DNA of 64,000 bases from Furcasterigmium furcatum (GCA_001599815.1 BCIA01000003.1:992001-1056000); one strand, 5' to 3'. Shown: positions 33,853 to 45,077, numbered from the stretch's first letter. Made by a program: numbers and translations. The notes: a model not told the origin generated them from the letters alone.

Positions 33853-34801
33853 ATGAAGCTTCTGTCTCTCACTTTCATCGCCGGCCTTGCGGCTAGCGCA
33901 TCTGCCCAGGCGGTAAGAGTCAGTGAGTGCCAACCTTCCGGCGTCCACTGTGCCAGAGAGGCGGGCATGCTAACCAGTACGGCTTGCAGTGCTCCTCGGC
34001 GACTCCATTACCGAGATCAGCTGCTGGAGGCCCATCGTGTGGAATCAAATCACGGCGGCTGGGCTCGCAGGTAGCGTCGACCTCGTCGGCAGCATGAACA
34101 ACCTCCAGGCCAGGTGCTCGAGGCCGGCGGGCTTCGACCCCGACCACGAGGGCCACTCGGGCTGGCAGGCGTACGACATAGCCCGGAACAACATCGCCGG
34201 CTGGGTCCAGAGCACGCGGCCCGACATCGTGCAGTTCATGCTCGGCACCAACGACCTCGCCCTCGGCGGGCGCACGCCCGCCACCGTGATCGACTCATAC
34301 ACCATGATGCTGAACGCTATGCGCGCCGCGAACCCGAGGGTTAGGGTCATCGTGGACAAGCTGATCCCGCTCTCCTTCAACCAGGGAGGCGTCGACTCCC
34401 TCAACAACCTCATCACGGCCTGGGCCCAGCAGCAGAGCACCGCCGCCTCCCCCATCGTCGTCGCCGACTGCTCGCGTCAGAATGGTTACAGCACTGCCTG
34501 GAACGAGGACGGCGTCCACCCGAACCTACAGGGCGACCAGTTCATCGCTTCCCAGGTCGGGCCCCGCCTCATTCAGTTCATTCGGGATGTACAGGGAGGC
34601 GGCGGCACTCCCCCAGGGACGACCGTGCCACCCGCGACCACCACGACCTCGACCACGACTTCGGCGCGCCCGCCTACGCCGACCGCGAACTGTGCATCTC
34701 TCTGGGGACAGTGCGGCGGCCAGGGCTGGAATGGGCCGACCTGCTGCTCGCAGGGCACATGCCGCTTCTCGAATGCGTGGTACTCGCAGTGTCTGAACTG
34801 A
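33853..34801 (+). CDS. Secreted SGNH acetylxylan esterase (CE3-like) with CBM1
   Basis: Plant-wall esterase, probably removing acetyl groups from xylan. Exons 33853-33922 and 33990-34801 (intron 67 bp), 882 nt, 293 aa. Signal peptide MKLLSLTFIAGLAASASA. The catalytic domain begins right after the splice with block I LLGDSIT; FMLGTNDLA is block III and WNEDGVHPN holds the catalytic Asp/His of block V. A Thr/Pro linker of about 30 residues leads to a fungal cellulose-binding module, CASLWGQCGGQGWNGPTCC to WYSQCL, with the four Cys and aromatic residues conserved. Family CE3 assignment rests on SGNH blocks and CBM1 fusion; another SGNH esterase family is possible. Confidence 0.88.
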
Positions 34802-35161
34802 CGCCGGCCGCCTGTGTCATCAATCTCAGGACAAGGAATGCCGCAATACATGTGGCTAGCGCATTAGATGATCAATATGACTTTACTTCCACTCTCATTA
34901 GATCGAGCTGAGGACTTGTCGCATCTGGTCATCTGCCTTCCAGCCCCCATCGTTAACGTAAAGCCGGGGTACATGGTTACAGATCGCTGATGAGACTGAA
35001 ATTTCGGTGTCAGACAATCACTGGGTCCCGGGTTTTTGACGCAGACAATGGGTCAATGGTCTTGAAACTCATTGATAGAACCGTTTTGTCTTTTATGAGT
35101 AGTCGAACTGGCTCGCTTGACCGGGCGCGTACATTGGGTGTTTGACTGACTTCTTGCTCTG
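34802..35161. other. Intergenic, convergent 3' ends
   Basis: 360 bases between the stops of the esterase and the Zn2Cys6 regulator. Nothing recognised. Confidence 0.6.
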
Positions 35162-37887
35162 CTAGGACCAAGACGGCGGTTCTGCGAAAAGGCCAAACAA
35201 GGTATGATCCGAGATGAGCATTTCTTGGCCGTCCAGGAAATTCAGAAAGCTTTCGGAATGGTCATAGCCGTCGGCTGTGTTTACCTCATTCGGACTGAAG
35301 TTCATGATCGCCCCGGATGATACGAGGGGGGGCATCATGTCGCTTTCGGGGCCTGCGTACATCATAGCTGAGAGGCCTTTGTCTCCTGTAGTGTGGCTGT
35401 TGAACTCGGGGACAACCTCCTCAAGTTCGTGGAACATGCTCGTGACGATGGCGAGTGGCTTCTTGAGGCCAAAGTTGCACCCCCGCTGGAGCTCCGACAG
35501 GGCCATCCAGAAAAACTCGAGTGGTCGTTGTAGTCGTTCGCGGTTGAGCTTGACGTGCCGCAGGATGACCAACACGGCAGAATACACTGCGTAGGAGAGA
35601 AGAAAAGGGGCTCTGCGCAGGGTGAAGGCGTTGCGGTATGCGTTTACCAGCTTCCAGATTGCCACGGCACTCTCCAGGCACGCCTCTGTCGCGAACTTCT
35701 TCTTCCTCTCATCGGAATAGGAGCTCATGTGTCCCTTTTCGAGAAACGGGAGTCTCAGGAGGATCCTAATGGCATGGTATGTCGTGCTTAAAGATTGCTT
35801 AGCGTCGCCAAGTCAGACTCTGATGGAGGTGATGAACTTACTGAGGTGTGATTTGATGGGGTGGCGGAGTGTCATCAGTGTCTGGATTGAAGGTCAGGTG
35901 GCTAGGCAAAGATGATGACCAACTCTCCAGCTGATTCTCCAGATCTTCTTCCATGTTCATCGGGTATTCTTTCTCGCGACGGATGCTGTTGATACTGTAG
36001 AATGCCTGGCTAACACGTGTCGAGATGCGGAACAACTTAGCAAGCGCTACGAAAGTTGAGACAGCGAAAGTAGGCTTGGGCTGATAGGCGAAGAGTAAAC
36101 CATTTGTGGCTGACTCTTGGGTGTGGTCGATGTATGGCGACCACTCCTCGAGCTCCTCGTATGTGTCAAGGAGTTGCAGGGGGACTCGCGACTCCTCGAT
36201 GGGCAGACTCGTCGGCCTTCCCAGGTACAAGGACTGCGTTGCGTCGGTCACGAAAGCGCCCCAGAAGAGGCGTTTTCTAATCTCTCGTTGCATGTCGTTT
36301 CCGAGCACCAGAGAGCTCCTGGCAGTGAGGGAAATCTTCGAGTCAGACATGAGGTGGCAACCCAGGTCCATGATCATTCTATATGCCGTGCCGGATAACG
36401 TCCAGCCCGCTGAAGATCGTCCCTGTCACAGACATTAGTTATGTTCCAGTCGGATGAATCTTCCACCACGTTACCTGGGATGTCAGGGTAGCACTGGTCA
36501 GCAACAGGGCTATGGCAGAAGGTATGCTGGGCTTGGCTATCTCATCGCCTAACAGAGCCCGGAACCTGTCAAAGAAACGCAGTCCCGCCGTCTGCGGGTC
36601 GTTGGGATCTGACCTCAAACACACTCGATCGGTGTAGAGTGAGCTCGAGTAGTAGATTGCGTTGAGCAGTAGCTTGTTGGCCCAGGGTCCTTGGTTGGAT
36701 AGACTATCCATTATCGCCGGGCGGTATGTCAAAAGATACGCCAAATGTTGGCGGTTCCAGTGCAGGTCCAAGAGATGCTTGGCCATTTCGATGTCGACGC
36801 CATCCAGATCGAGGGTGTCTCGGGGGCTGCGCCAAAGGCGGGTTTCGCGCTGTGCTGAAAATGTCGCGAAACTGACCAGACGTGCTCTGATCGCCGACGC
36901 TGACGTCTCATGATTCCGTGTGGTGTTTGCTGATGTAACACGTTGCAGAGGGTGAAGCACACTGCTGGCGCCGTGGACTGATATGTCGCCGTTCTGGCTC
37001 ACGTTGAGCCCGGCAATGTCAGCTTCGCGAGGAGTAATGCCGCCCCCGGATGAATCAATAGCACCATGCATCTCCTCCTCCTCGTCCTGGTCGTCCTGGG
37101 GTTCTTGACTGGAGCTGCCTGTGAGCAAGCTCGTCGCATCTTCACGCAAGCGCCGCGTTGATGGAGCGGCGGCGTGCTGGATAGAGCTGCTCGTTTGAGG
37201 CAACGTGTGAGAGCTTCTTCCGCTCTCGTCATGGACGGTTGACGGGAAGGAGGGCTCGTAAGTAGAGTCTTTTAGCCTCCAACTATGCTGCTCGGTGGAA
37301 TCGATGCCCCCGCGGAGATCACGGCGTGAGCGGGCTTCTGTGCTGGACGGAGGCAATGGTTCGTGCTGTAGGGTATCCATTGTCTCGGGCGTGAGGATTG
37401 TCAACCCAGCCTCCTCTGGTTGTCCTGTACTAGGAGAAGCATTGCTATAGATCTCAACGCTGGCATCCGTGCCAGCGCTGTATTCAGCGCATTTGCTGCC
37501 GGTCAAGACACCGGGGTTCAGCTGGGGCGACGAAGCATTTGCTTGAGTTGTCCTTAACTGCTCCCACAGGTTGGCGATGTTTTGTTCCAAACTGTGCATC
37601 CGTTCTTTCGATGGCCGCAGCAGGCGCCGCGAGTCCCTCGGATAGGAGCACTCCTGCTTACTCGCCAAACAAGCCCCGCAGGCCGGACGGCTGCTGTCGC
37701 ATTTCACCTGCCGATGTCCGGTTAGGTAGAGGATCCATCATGTCCGGTATGCGCCGGGGCCGAGAGATTGTGTGATCCGGGGTCAGTGACACACCTTTCT
37801 TTGACGGCAGCCAGTGCATGTTTTGCAGGTCATGGGCCTGGCCTGGCCTGCCGGTCGATTGGGCTTGGAGACCTTGGAGGCCGCCAT
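35162..37887 (-). CDS. Zn2Cys6 transcription factor, likely regulator of region C
   Basis: Exons 37887-37795, 37707-36475, 36422-35842, 35786-35162 (introns 87, 52 and 55 bp), total 2532 nt, 843 aa. The binuclear zinc cluster is split by intron 1: CKTCTGCRQRK, then VKCDSSRPACGACLASKQEC (C-x2-C-x6-C-x6-C-x2-C-x6-C). A coiled coil follows (SLEQNIANLWEQLRTTQ). The central fungal regulator domain spans about 370-700, with CLRSDP, AYRMIMDLGCHLM, IRKRLFWGAFVTDATQSLYLGRP. The last exon ends in a helical and then acidic/aromatic tail typical of activation regions. Two ATGTCCGG sequences sit in intron 1 (37714, 37740), the half-site of the motif found in neighbouring promoters, suggesting autoregulation. 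Confidence 0.92.
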
Positions 37888-38071
37888 CTGATGATGTTCG
37901 GGCTCACCCAGCGATGATACTCTGTCCATGCTGGCGACTCGTCGATAGTTTCCCTCAACTTTCAGTGGATGTCAGAGGATGACATCGATGTCGGCATTCA
38001 GTTTGCCCTCACGGGCACAGTACCGAACATATCCCCCGGCGTCGAACATTGGGGTCGGACGCTAGCGGCTT

Positions 38072-38096
38072 CGGATATTGATGTCCTTGATGTCCG
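38072..38096 (+). promoter_or_regulatory. Candidate Zn2Cys6 site, CGGATATTGATGTCC plus ATGTCCG
   Basis: Sixteen-base element matching CGGACATTGATGTCCG at 14 positions, with a second right half-site directly after it. About 280-300 bases upstream of the BVMO start. Confidence 0.6.
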
Positions 38097-38176
38097 AACT
38101 CTGGTCCACAAGTCTCCACAGTAGCGGATTTGGGGGGGAGAGGTAGTCCAGGCCGAGTTTGATTGATGGGCGTTGA

Positions 38177-38193
38177 CGGACATTGAAGAACCG
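38177..38193 (+). promoter_or_regulatory. Candidate Zn2Cys6 site, CGGACATTGA..CCG
   Basis: CGGACATTGAAGAACCG: the left ten bases are identical to two other region C promoters, with CCG after 11 rather than 10 bases. It lies 195 bases upstream of the BVMO ATG. Confidence 0.55.
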
Positions 38194-38371
38194 GTATACA
38201 AGTAAATAGTGATTCTTTACTAGATTATCCCCAGAGCAGAGTTCAACCATCAATCTTAACCAGCAACTTCAATCCCACATCGTGTACGGCAACATCCAGC
38301 ACCAACTCTACCGACGTTGCGGATTTCATTCCATCAGCGAACAAGCGCACCACCAGCGATAGACCAGTCCA

Positions 38372-40474
38372 ATGGCACCGTCACAGGTCGAAGTTGACAA
38401 GCCCGAGGTTGGGAATCTTCCCTCTGGGCTGAAAATAAAGCCGGCTGAACGCTTTGTCGGAGCTACCCAAGCGCCTTATCAGATCACCGAGGTCCCGATT
38501 GGCACCAAGCGTCCGCTGCGTGTGGTCTGCATGGGCGCGGGGTACTCTGGCCTGATGATGGGAATCATCTTCAACGAGCGTATGCGAGGTGCCAGAACCG
38601 AATTCGTCATTTACGAGAAGAATCATGATCTTGGAGGCACATGGCTTCTGAACAGATATCCAGGTAAGAGACTCATCTCCCGACACCACAGGACACACTG
38701 ACTAACATCACCCCCTAGGCTGTCGCTGCGACATCCCAGCGTAAGAGTCACAGTCTCCAATGAGCCCCGTTGTTGACTAACATGAACGTCGATGCAGACA
38801 TAATTATGCCTACAGCTTCTGTCCTAATCCCGAGTGGCCAGGATACTATGCCACGTCCGAGCAGATCCACGCCTACATGCATGATGTCGCCAGAAAATAC
38901 GAGATCGAGGAGCTCATCAAGTACCAGCATTCTATCAAGTCTGCCGTTTGGAACGAGCAGACATCCAAGTGGGAGATCAGAGTGGAGAACGCCCAAGGCA
39001 TTGTGTTTGCCGACGAGTGTGATGTGTTCATCAACGCTGGGGGTGTTTTGAAGTATGTCCTCCTTTAGAGCACGTGGTCCTACCAGCCAATACTCATCTT
39101 GAATAGTAATTGGAAATGGCCCTCAATCCCCGGCATTGAGACCTTCAAAGGGAAACTGATTCACTCGGCCAGATGGGACTCATCCTATGACTTCAAGGGC
39201 AAGAAGGTTGCCAATATCGGTATTGGGTCGTCGGGAATCCAGATCGTGCCGCAGTTGGCCAAAGGTAAGATTCGTCGGCTCCCATAATGCATAAGACTGT
39301 CGAGGAGTTGCTAACCTTCAACCCGTTAGTGATATCTCACATGGATGTCTTTGTTCGTTCACAGACCTGGATTAGTCCGGCGCCTGGTATCAATGAGCCG
39401 ACGGCAAATGATCCTGAAATGGACGAGGACTACAACTTCACCGAGAAGGCCTTGGACCTTTTCAAAGACCCCGAGGTTCTTCGACAGTATCGTTCAGCGA
39501 TTATGGATCGTCGTCTTCAGAATTTCCACCGAAATCTGGCAGATTCGGATCTTCAGCAAAAGGCCCAGGATCTATTCCGCACTTCCATGCGCGAAAGACT
39601 TGGGAACACGGAAAAGGGAAGGAGAGCTGCCGAGTACCTCCTGCCCAGCTTCCCCGTTGGATGCAGGAGGCAGACCCCAGGGCCTGGGTTCCTCGAAGCA
39701 GTTGTGCAAGACAACATCGATCTCAGATGGGATGATGTTGAGAGGATTACCGAGAGGGGCATCTTGACGCGCAGCGGTCAGGAGATTGCATACGACGCCA
39801 TCGTTTGTGCCACTGGTTTCGATACGACCTTCAAGCCATCGTTCCCCATCATCGGAAGAAATGGAGTCAGCCTGGCGGAGAAATGGACCACGGGCCTGCC
39901 GGCGGCTTACTTTGGCGTATGCGTGCCTGACATGCCCAACTACTTTTGTAGGTGCAATTCCATCATCGTTTGACGTATGGAGTTTCGAAAGCTGATATCT
40001 CGAACAGGTTTTATTGGTCCAAACTCGCCGATTTCCAACGGCTCATTGGTCCTTGGGATTCAAGCGACGGGCCTCTACATCTACAAATGGCTCAACAAGC
40101 TTCAGACAGAGTCAATCCAGTCTTTCGAGGTTCGGCAAGACGTGGCCGACGACTACAATGAACACATGCAAGTCTTCCTCCAGCGGACGGTATGGACTCG
40201 AGGCTGTCGCAGTTGGTATAAGCGTGGCACTGTAGACGGGCCAGTCGTGGCAATCTACGGCGGGACATCTTTTCACTTCATGGAGGCCTTGAAATCCCCG
40301 AGATGGGAGGATTTCCGATTGAAGAGAACGCCTGAAGGGAGCCGAAACAGATTTGCATATCTTGGAAACGGCTTTACCTTGCGGGAAACAAAGAAGGGAT
40401 CGGTTGGGGCTACCCAAACGCTTGACTTTGACGAGTACTGGAGCCTTTTCAACGTACCAGAGATTCACGACTGA
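38372..40474 (+). CDS. Type I Baeyer-Villiger monooxygenase (flavin-containing)
   Basis: FAD/NADPH enzyme inserting oxygen next to a ketone, giving an ester or lactone. Six exons: 38372-38663, 38719-38740 (22-base micro-exon), 38798-39052, 39107-39264, 39330-39947, 40008-40474; total 1812 nt, 603 aa. FAD site GAGYSG at residues 55-60; the Baeyer-Villiger fingerprint F-x-G-x3-H-x3-W-D is intact at about 203-214 (FKGKLIHSARWD); the NADPH site is GIGSSG at about 228-233; CATGFD follows near 450. Conserved NYF..FGPN-like block (NYFCFIGPNSP) spans the last splice. The substrate is probably a cyclic or long-chain ketone. It is a lead gene of region C, with the shared motif in its promoter. Confidence 0.92.
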
Positions 40475-40866
40475 AGTGGGCACGTCTCTAGGCACCAACT
40501 CATCTTCAGTATTTAGTGGCGAATATCATCACCTACCTGAGAATGAGGTCACGTAAGCGTTACCACAGACTATGCCTATTCATTCTGACGAACCCACTTG
40601 CCCGGCAGGTCTCTTCGCATATAGACAGATCCGTAGCTTCCACACGTAAACGAGTCGCAAAGCGACTGTTTACGTATACGTAGAGCAAGGACATGTCCGT
40701 GCTCTCCGAAACAACGGCAGTCCCGCCGTCCCCTCAGTCCACAACATCTTGGTCATCACGAGAACTCGAACACGGACAAGAAAGAAACCTACAGTGAGAG
40801 GGCATGCGTGTGTCATTGACCTGATTTACTTGGTTCTAATGCTGCCTCTCCCCTCCCCGCAGCGCA
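40475..40866. other. Intergenic, convergent 3' ends
   Basis: About 390 bases between BVMO stop and the stop of the minus-strand barrel protein. It includes the near-palindrome GTAAACGAGTCGCAAAGCGACTGTTTAC around 40647-40674 (see findings); no gene. Confidence 0.5.
40647..40674. terminator. Long inverted repeat between convergent genes
   Basis: The left arm GTAAACgaGTCGC and right arm GCGACtGTTTAC pair around a short loop (AAA), giving an 11-12 bp stem with small bulges. It lies in the shared 3' region of the BVMO and barrel genes. It could be an RNA hairpin or a palindromic protein site; function unproved. Confidence 0.4.
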
Positions 40867-41523
40867 CTATTGCGCAGTGCTAGCGACCTTCCACACCCTG
40901 CGAAGGTTTGGCCTGGCCGCCTGGTTGCGGATGCGCAGCGTCCAGTCCGTGATGCCCGCCTGCCACTGGGGGCCTCCGAGGCCGTTCTCCTGGTCGTAAA
41001 AGTTCACGCCGTAGAAGTTGCTCGTCTCCTCCGGGCCGTACGACTTGGCGAGGCTGTACCGGCGGGAGCACTGCCAGCCAGGGACGAACTTGAGCTTGGC
41101 GCCGTGCTCCTGGTCGTACCAGTCGTGGTAGTCCTGCTCCTTGTCGGCCTGGGGCGTCTGTCCGACCACGACCACGAAGGTGCCCGCGGGGGGCGGGGTT
41201 GCCGGGGCGTGGGGGCTGGTGATGGCCTCGTCGCTACTCGGGACGCGTCCGTTGATGAAGGTGGCGACGACCCAGGTGAGTGAGCTGATGGTCTTGGAGT
41301 GGTTGCGTGCGTCTTCCTCGTACAAAGACGGGTTCTCCAGGGTGGGCGTGATGTCCGTCAGGAAGTATATGGTGTTGAACTGAGGCGCCAACTGGTCGTC
41401 CCTCTTCAGCCTGTAAGTGGCCTCAATATTCGGGCACACGTTGGCGGGGGCCAGGACGCCGTCGGAGGGCTCGGATCCATCTTGGGTCAACGCAAGGCGC
41501 ATGAGGATTCCAGGAGTCGGCAT
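40867..41523 (-). CDS. Dimeric alpha/beta-barrel protein (EthD-like, duplicated)
   Basis: Intronless, 218 aa. The second half carries the barrel hallmark: strand TFVVVVGQTP, then DYHDWYDQEHGAKLKFVPGW with a His-Glu-His-like motif, then CSRRYSL and SNFYGVNFYDQENGL. The first half (ATYRLKRDD, FNTIYFLTDITP) looks like a diverged copy, so the protein may fold as an internal dimer. Members of this superfamily act as cofactor-free oxygenases, isomerases or lyases. It shares a 402-base divergent promoter with the cyclase gene, in which the CGG-N10-CCG motif sits. The exact reaction cannot be stated. Confidence 0.75.
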   Translation of the reverse strand: MPTPGILMRLALTQDGSEPSDGVLAPANVCPNIEATYRLKRDDQLAPQFNTIYFLTDITPTLENPSLYEEDARNHSKTISSLTWVVATFINGRVPSSDEAITSPHAPATPPPAGTFVVVVGQTPQADKEQDYHDWYDQEHGAKLKFVPGWQCSRRYSLAKSYGPEETSNFYGVNFYDQENGLGGPQWQAGITDWTLRIRNQAARPNLRRVWKVASTAQ

Positions 41524-41925
41524 GATGAGAAGGGAAACGGGGTATCAGTATCTGATGGAGATCATGGGATGCAGGCACGCAGTGGTCTGGTGGGCAATAG
41601 TCCTCACCCGCCGGGTTCTTAAGAAGCCAATTGGCGGCATATGCAACGCACCGACCTCGGATACACACCATGGGTGGGTGACCTCCGCCTGCGTCGCGGC
41701 CGGAGATGCGACCGGACATTGATCTCCGGACCCACAGCCTCCGCTTCCGGGCTCCGGCTACCCCGGCATCTGTCAGGCCGCCCGAAGCCGAGTGCTCCTC
41801 GCGTCCGAGGACTGTGGTGATAATAATAATACAATGCTTCTTCCTACATCCTGGAGCGGCGCCCGGCCAATCGTCCCCCCACAACTCGAACAATCCCTCG
41901 TGACAAACTGTTCCTATTTCCCACA
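41524..41925. promoter_or_regulatory. Divergent promoter, barrel protein / cyclase
   Basis: 402 bases. Rich in CCGG words between 41690 and 41760, including the full motif CGGACATTGATCTCCG at 41713-41728. Confidence 0.6.
41713..41728. promoter_or_regulatory. CGG-N10-CCG site, best motif copy
   Basis: CGGACATTGATCTCCG, with inverted arms CCGGA and TCCGG flanking (41712-41716 and 41725-41729) and a further CCGGAG at 41700. Fits the inverted CGG half-sites bound by Zn2Cys6 dimers with ten-base spacing. Confidence 0.65.
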
Positions 41926-43197
41926 ATGGCGCCTCCAAACCCGCTTCCCACCCTCGACCAGCTGCCTCTCAATCCCGGCGATCCCCCCAACTCTGCGTGG
42001 GGTCTCTGGGGAGAGGGTAACTCCCTCGGTGCCCTGAACTACCTGACGGAGGAGGCCGTCCTCAAGGCCGCCCAGAACGAGATCAAGACCGGGAAGCGAG
42101 TCGGGCTAGAGTGAGCCGCCTCCCTTGGGAGAGATGACCAACCTTCTGCCGCTGACACGTCTCCCCTCTATAGCCTCCCGCTTGACATGTTCAACCCGCC
42201 TCTGCTTGGCCGTGCCGGCTTCTCCCAAAAGATCATCAACAAGGATCCGCTCGTCGTGAACGACGATGTTGTAGGTCCCCGTCACCCCCATGCGCCCCTC
42301 CGCAACCACTGACGGGCCTCTCGCATAGATCACGTTTAACACTCAGGGCAGCTCTCAGTGGGACAGCCTCAGGCATTTTGCGTACCAGAAGGACAAGAAG
42401 TTCTACAACGGGTACGTCGAGACGCGTCGCATTTGGACCGGGGAGATTCGCTGACGGATGGTTGCGGCAGAGTAACCCAGAACGACATCCACGAGAAGGA
42501 CAGGACTTCCGTGAACAGCCTTCAGCGTACGTTGCGTCTGTATGACCATCCATCGAATGGCGCTGAGATCATCTAGCCTGGACCAAGAAGTGCCTCGCGG
42601 GCCGCGGCGTTCTCATCGACTACGCTTCGTGGGCCGACAGGAACGGCATCGCCTACAAGTCCTTTGAGCAGCACGGCATCCTCGTCGGAGACATCAAGAA
42701 GATCGCCGCCGAGCAGGGCGTCACGTTCCAGCAGGGCGACATCCTGTTCCTGCGCACGGGGTACGCCAAGGCATACCGAGGGCTCAACGCAGACCAGAGG
42801 AAGGAGGTTGCCGGCGTCAAGGCCTGGACCGGCCTCGGTCAGGGCCGCGAGACCACCGAATGGCTGTGGAGCAATCAATTCGCCGCCGTAGCATCAGACT
42901 CGCCCGGTTTCGAGTGCCGCCGTAAGTCGCCCCGGGGCAGCGCCCCTGCCATCTTGTCGAGATTTAGTGACCCCTTGACTGACAGAGACCCGTTGCCTAG
43001 CGCCCCTGGACCCGACCTGGCACCTGCACCCCATCCTGCTCGCGGGCTGGGGAACCCCTATCGGCGAGCTGTTCAACCTGGATGATCTCGCCGAACTGTG
43101 CGCAGAGCAGAAGAGATGGTCCTTCTTCTTCACCAGCTCGCCCCTCAACTACGAGGGCGCCGTTGCCTCGCCGCCGAATGCAATGGCCATTATGTAA
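41926..43197 (+). CDS. Cyclase/hydrolase family protein (PF04199, kynurenine formamidase-like fold)
   Basis: Six exons: 41926-42110, 42174-42270, 42329-42411, 42471-42526, 42577-42921, 43001-43197; total 963 nt, 320 aa. Conserved regions of the fungal branch: WGLWGEGNSLGALNYLTEEAV at the start, then GKRVGL.LPLDMFNPP, then GSSQWDSLRHFAYQ, the place where bacterial members have the metal-binding HxGTHxD motif. Later come RGVLIDY, FQQGDILFLRTGYAKAY and a C-terminal HPILLAGWGTPIGELFNLDDLAE. Such proteins hydrolyse amides, cyclic imides or lactones with a metal ion. Here the HxGTH motif is altered to QWDSLRH, as in fungal members. Plausible partner for the BVMO lactone. Confidence 0.9.
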
Positions 43198-43760
43198 CAG
43201 GGGAGCCCCGGGTATATATTGAGGAATCTAACATTCGAATGAAACAATACATCAACAGGATATGTAAATAATGACCCATGACCCTGTGTGCTGTCGTGAC
43301 TCCCTGGCTGTATCTCGCAATGACAGTCCCTCCGGTGTGCACCGTCACTTTACCAATACCCCCTACACCATCACCGGGATTAGCCAATTATTTATAGCTT
43401 GTGAATGAAGCTATTTTACGCGTACCTAGCAATGTTTGTTAGAGAAATACTAGATCCCTGATCTGTCGCCACGAGAATCCTAGTTAGTACGTATCGCCAC
43501 GCATTGTCAGGGCATCTTCTAACTCTGTATTAGGAGAACACTGTCTGGGATCCCGTGGAGAGAGTCACGACCTAACATATTCAAGGTGCACAATGTGTCT
43601 TTCAATTCCCGAGGCCGCCTCCCCGCCGCGTCATTCCATCTTACGTCCCTGGTGTGGAGAGTATCTTTCGAGAGATATATGACGTTGGAAATAAGTGATA
43701 TTTTGACCTGTCACAGTAGCGGTATTGGGGCAGCTGCTCCGCTGCAACACCATATCCATC
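43198..43760. other. Intergenic, convergent
   Basis: About 560 bases between the cyclase stop and the stop of the next minus-strand gene. AT-richer than its surroundings; no gene. Confidence 0.55.
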
Positions 43761-44622
43761 TCACCGGCCAATGAATCCGATGTTGGCATCAACCCATGTC
43801 GTTCGTTCCTCTGACTCGCACAGGGCCGTGATTTGTGACCTGTTGACAGTCAGATCGGGTTCTCTGCTTCTTTGGGGGTCGGATGAGAAGCCACTATACC
43901 TGAAGGCTTGGATGTTGGCGCTCGCCAGAAAGCCCTGTTCATATTCAGTCTTGGAGCCGAACCTTTCAAAGATCAGGATCGCCTCATCATTATCTTCCTC
44001 TCGGTAACCCAAGGGCCAGAAGGAGGTCGCAGCCTTCTGGGCGTCCTTGACCTCGTTGGCCAAGCCCTCAATTATTTGCAGCAATGCCTCCCGTTTGCCC
44101 GAAATCGGCCGCAGTACCTCTATCACGACGTATCCGCCGGTGCTTGGAGAGTCCTGTATGATGAGGGATTCCCGAGACAGGAAGCCCAAGTTCAGAGGCT
44201 CGAGATAGCGCAGGTCGCTCGGGCCCGTTAGCAAGCCTTCGGTGCCTGCGGCCTGCCTCATGGCCTTGTAATCTGGACTGGCACGGTGAGTCTCCGTGCT
44301 TGCTGAGAGATTTTTGTACCTATCCCCGGGGTTTTAGCAGGAAAAGCAGAGTAGGATGAGCCGTAATTTGCTCACACTTCAAAACCCCTTATGAAATGGT
44401 GAGGTACGGTGTCGTTATCCCCGGCACTGCGGAACCAGGCATATGCCAGGACATCCGTCTCATTTTGCAGCGTCGTTCTACCTATGCTCGACAGCAGTCC
44501 GGTGAACTGTCAAAATGTTTAGCTAGCCGGGCCTGACTACGTGGACCATGTGAAATTCGGTTACTTACGCGATCTCGCTTTTCCGGGGAGGCGCACTGGC
44601 TCATAGGGCAAATGATATACAT
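43761..44622 (-). CDS. Dimeric alpha/beta-barrel (ABM-like) protein
   Basis: Exons 44622-44569, 44506-44376, 44277-43761 (introns 62 and 98 bp), 702 nt, 233 aa. Two barrel-like halves are seen: YIICPM (first strand), TLQNETDVLAYAWFRSAGDND with VPHHFIRGFEV, and later YVVIEVLRPISGKREALLQIIEGLANEV with EAILIFERFGSKTEYEQGF. This is the antibiotic-biosynthesis-monooxygenase (ABM) layout, usually cofactor-free oxidation of a quinol-like substrate. A further 60-base stretch, 43899-43840 (GTATAG..CAG with a CTGAC branch point), could be an in-frame intron; removing it gives 213 aa. It shares a divergent promoter with the decarboxylase-like gene. Confidence 0.8.
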
Positions 44623-45077
44623 GACGACTTGGTTCTGCAAGTTCCGTGTCGAGGCTCGGATGGTATGTCTTGCGTGTCTGTACGCGGCCGTTAGATTGTA
44701 TGGAAGATTGATTGTGTGGCGTAGGGTAATATTGACGGGGTCCTTTAACTTCGGGATTCAAGTCCCTCGTCAATGGAGCTGCGGAGAAGCGGCTGCTCGT
44801 GTGCGATGGTGTCTCCTCGGAACTCGGACATTGATGTCCACGTCGTTGGCAACTCTTGCGCCTGAGGTTCCCGCAACCCCATGGATGTTGCAGGGCATAG
44901 CCGAGACGAGCAGACCTGGAGTTGAAACGGAACCTGGAAAATGGCCGAGACCGGCATTTTAACCTCACTCCTCATCATGTAGAACCTTCGTACCACTCAC
45001 TCCCTTGATCTAGCTTTGGCCCAGGTCTCCCTGACACCCCCTGCCGTCTACCTCGTGTCTCGTTTTTGAAGCTGTTC
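44623..45077. promoter_or_regulatory. Divergent promoter, ABM-like / CMD-like, with motif
   Basis: 455 bases. Carries CGGACATTGATGTCCA at 44825-44840; no coding exon. Confidence 0.6.
44825..44840. promoter_or_regulatory. Motif copy CGGACATTGATGTCCA
   Basis: Fifteen of 16 bases match CGGACATTGATGTCCG, including the perfect inner palindrome GGACAT-TG-ATGTCC. Located midway in a divergent promoter. Confidence 0.65.

Larger units (their letters stand above)
37888..38371. promoter_or_regulatory. Divergent promoter, Zn2Cys6 regulator / BVMO, with motif copies
   Basis: Intergenic region of 484 bases. It contains CGGATATTGATGTCCT at 38072-38087, ATGTCCG at 38090-38096 and CGGACATTGAAGAACCG at 38177-38193, all variants of the motif in the other region C promoters. 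Confidence 0.65.
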
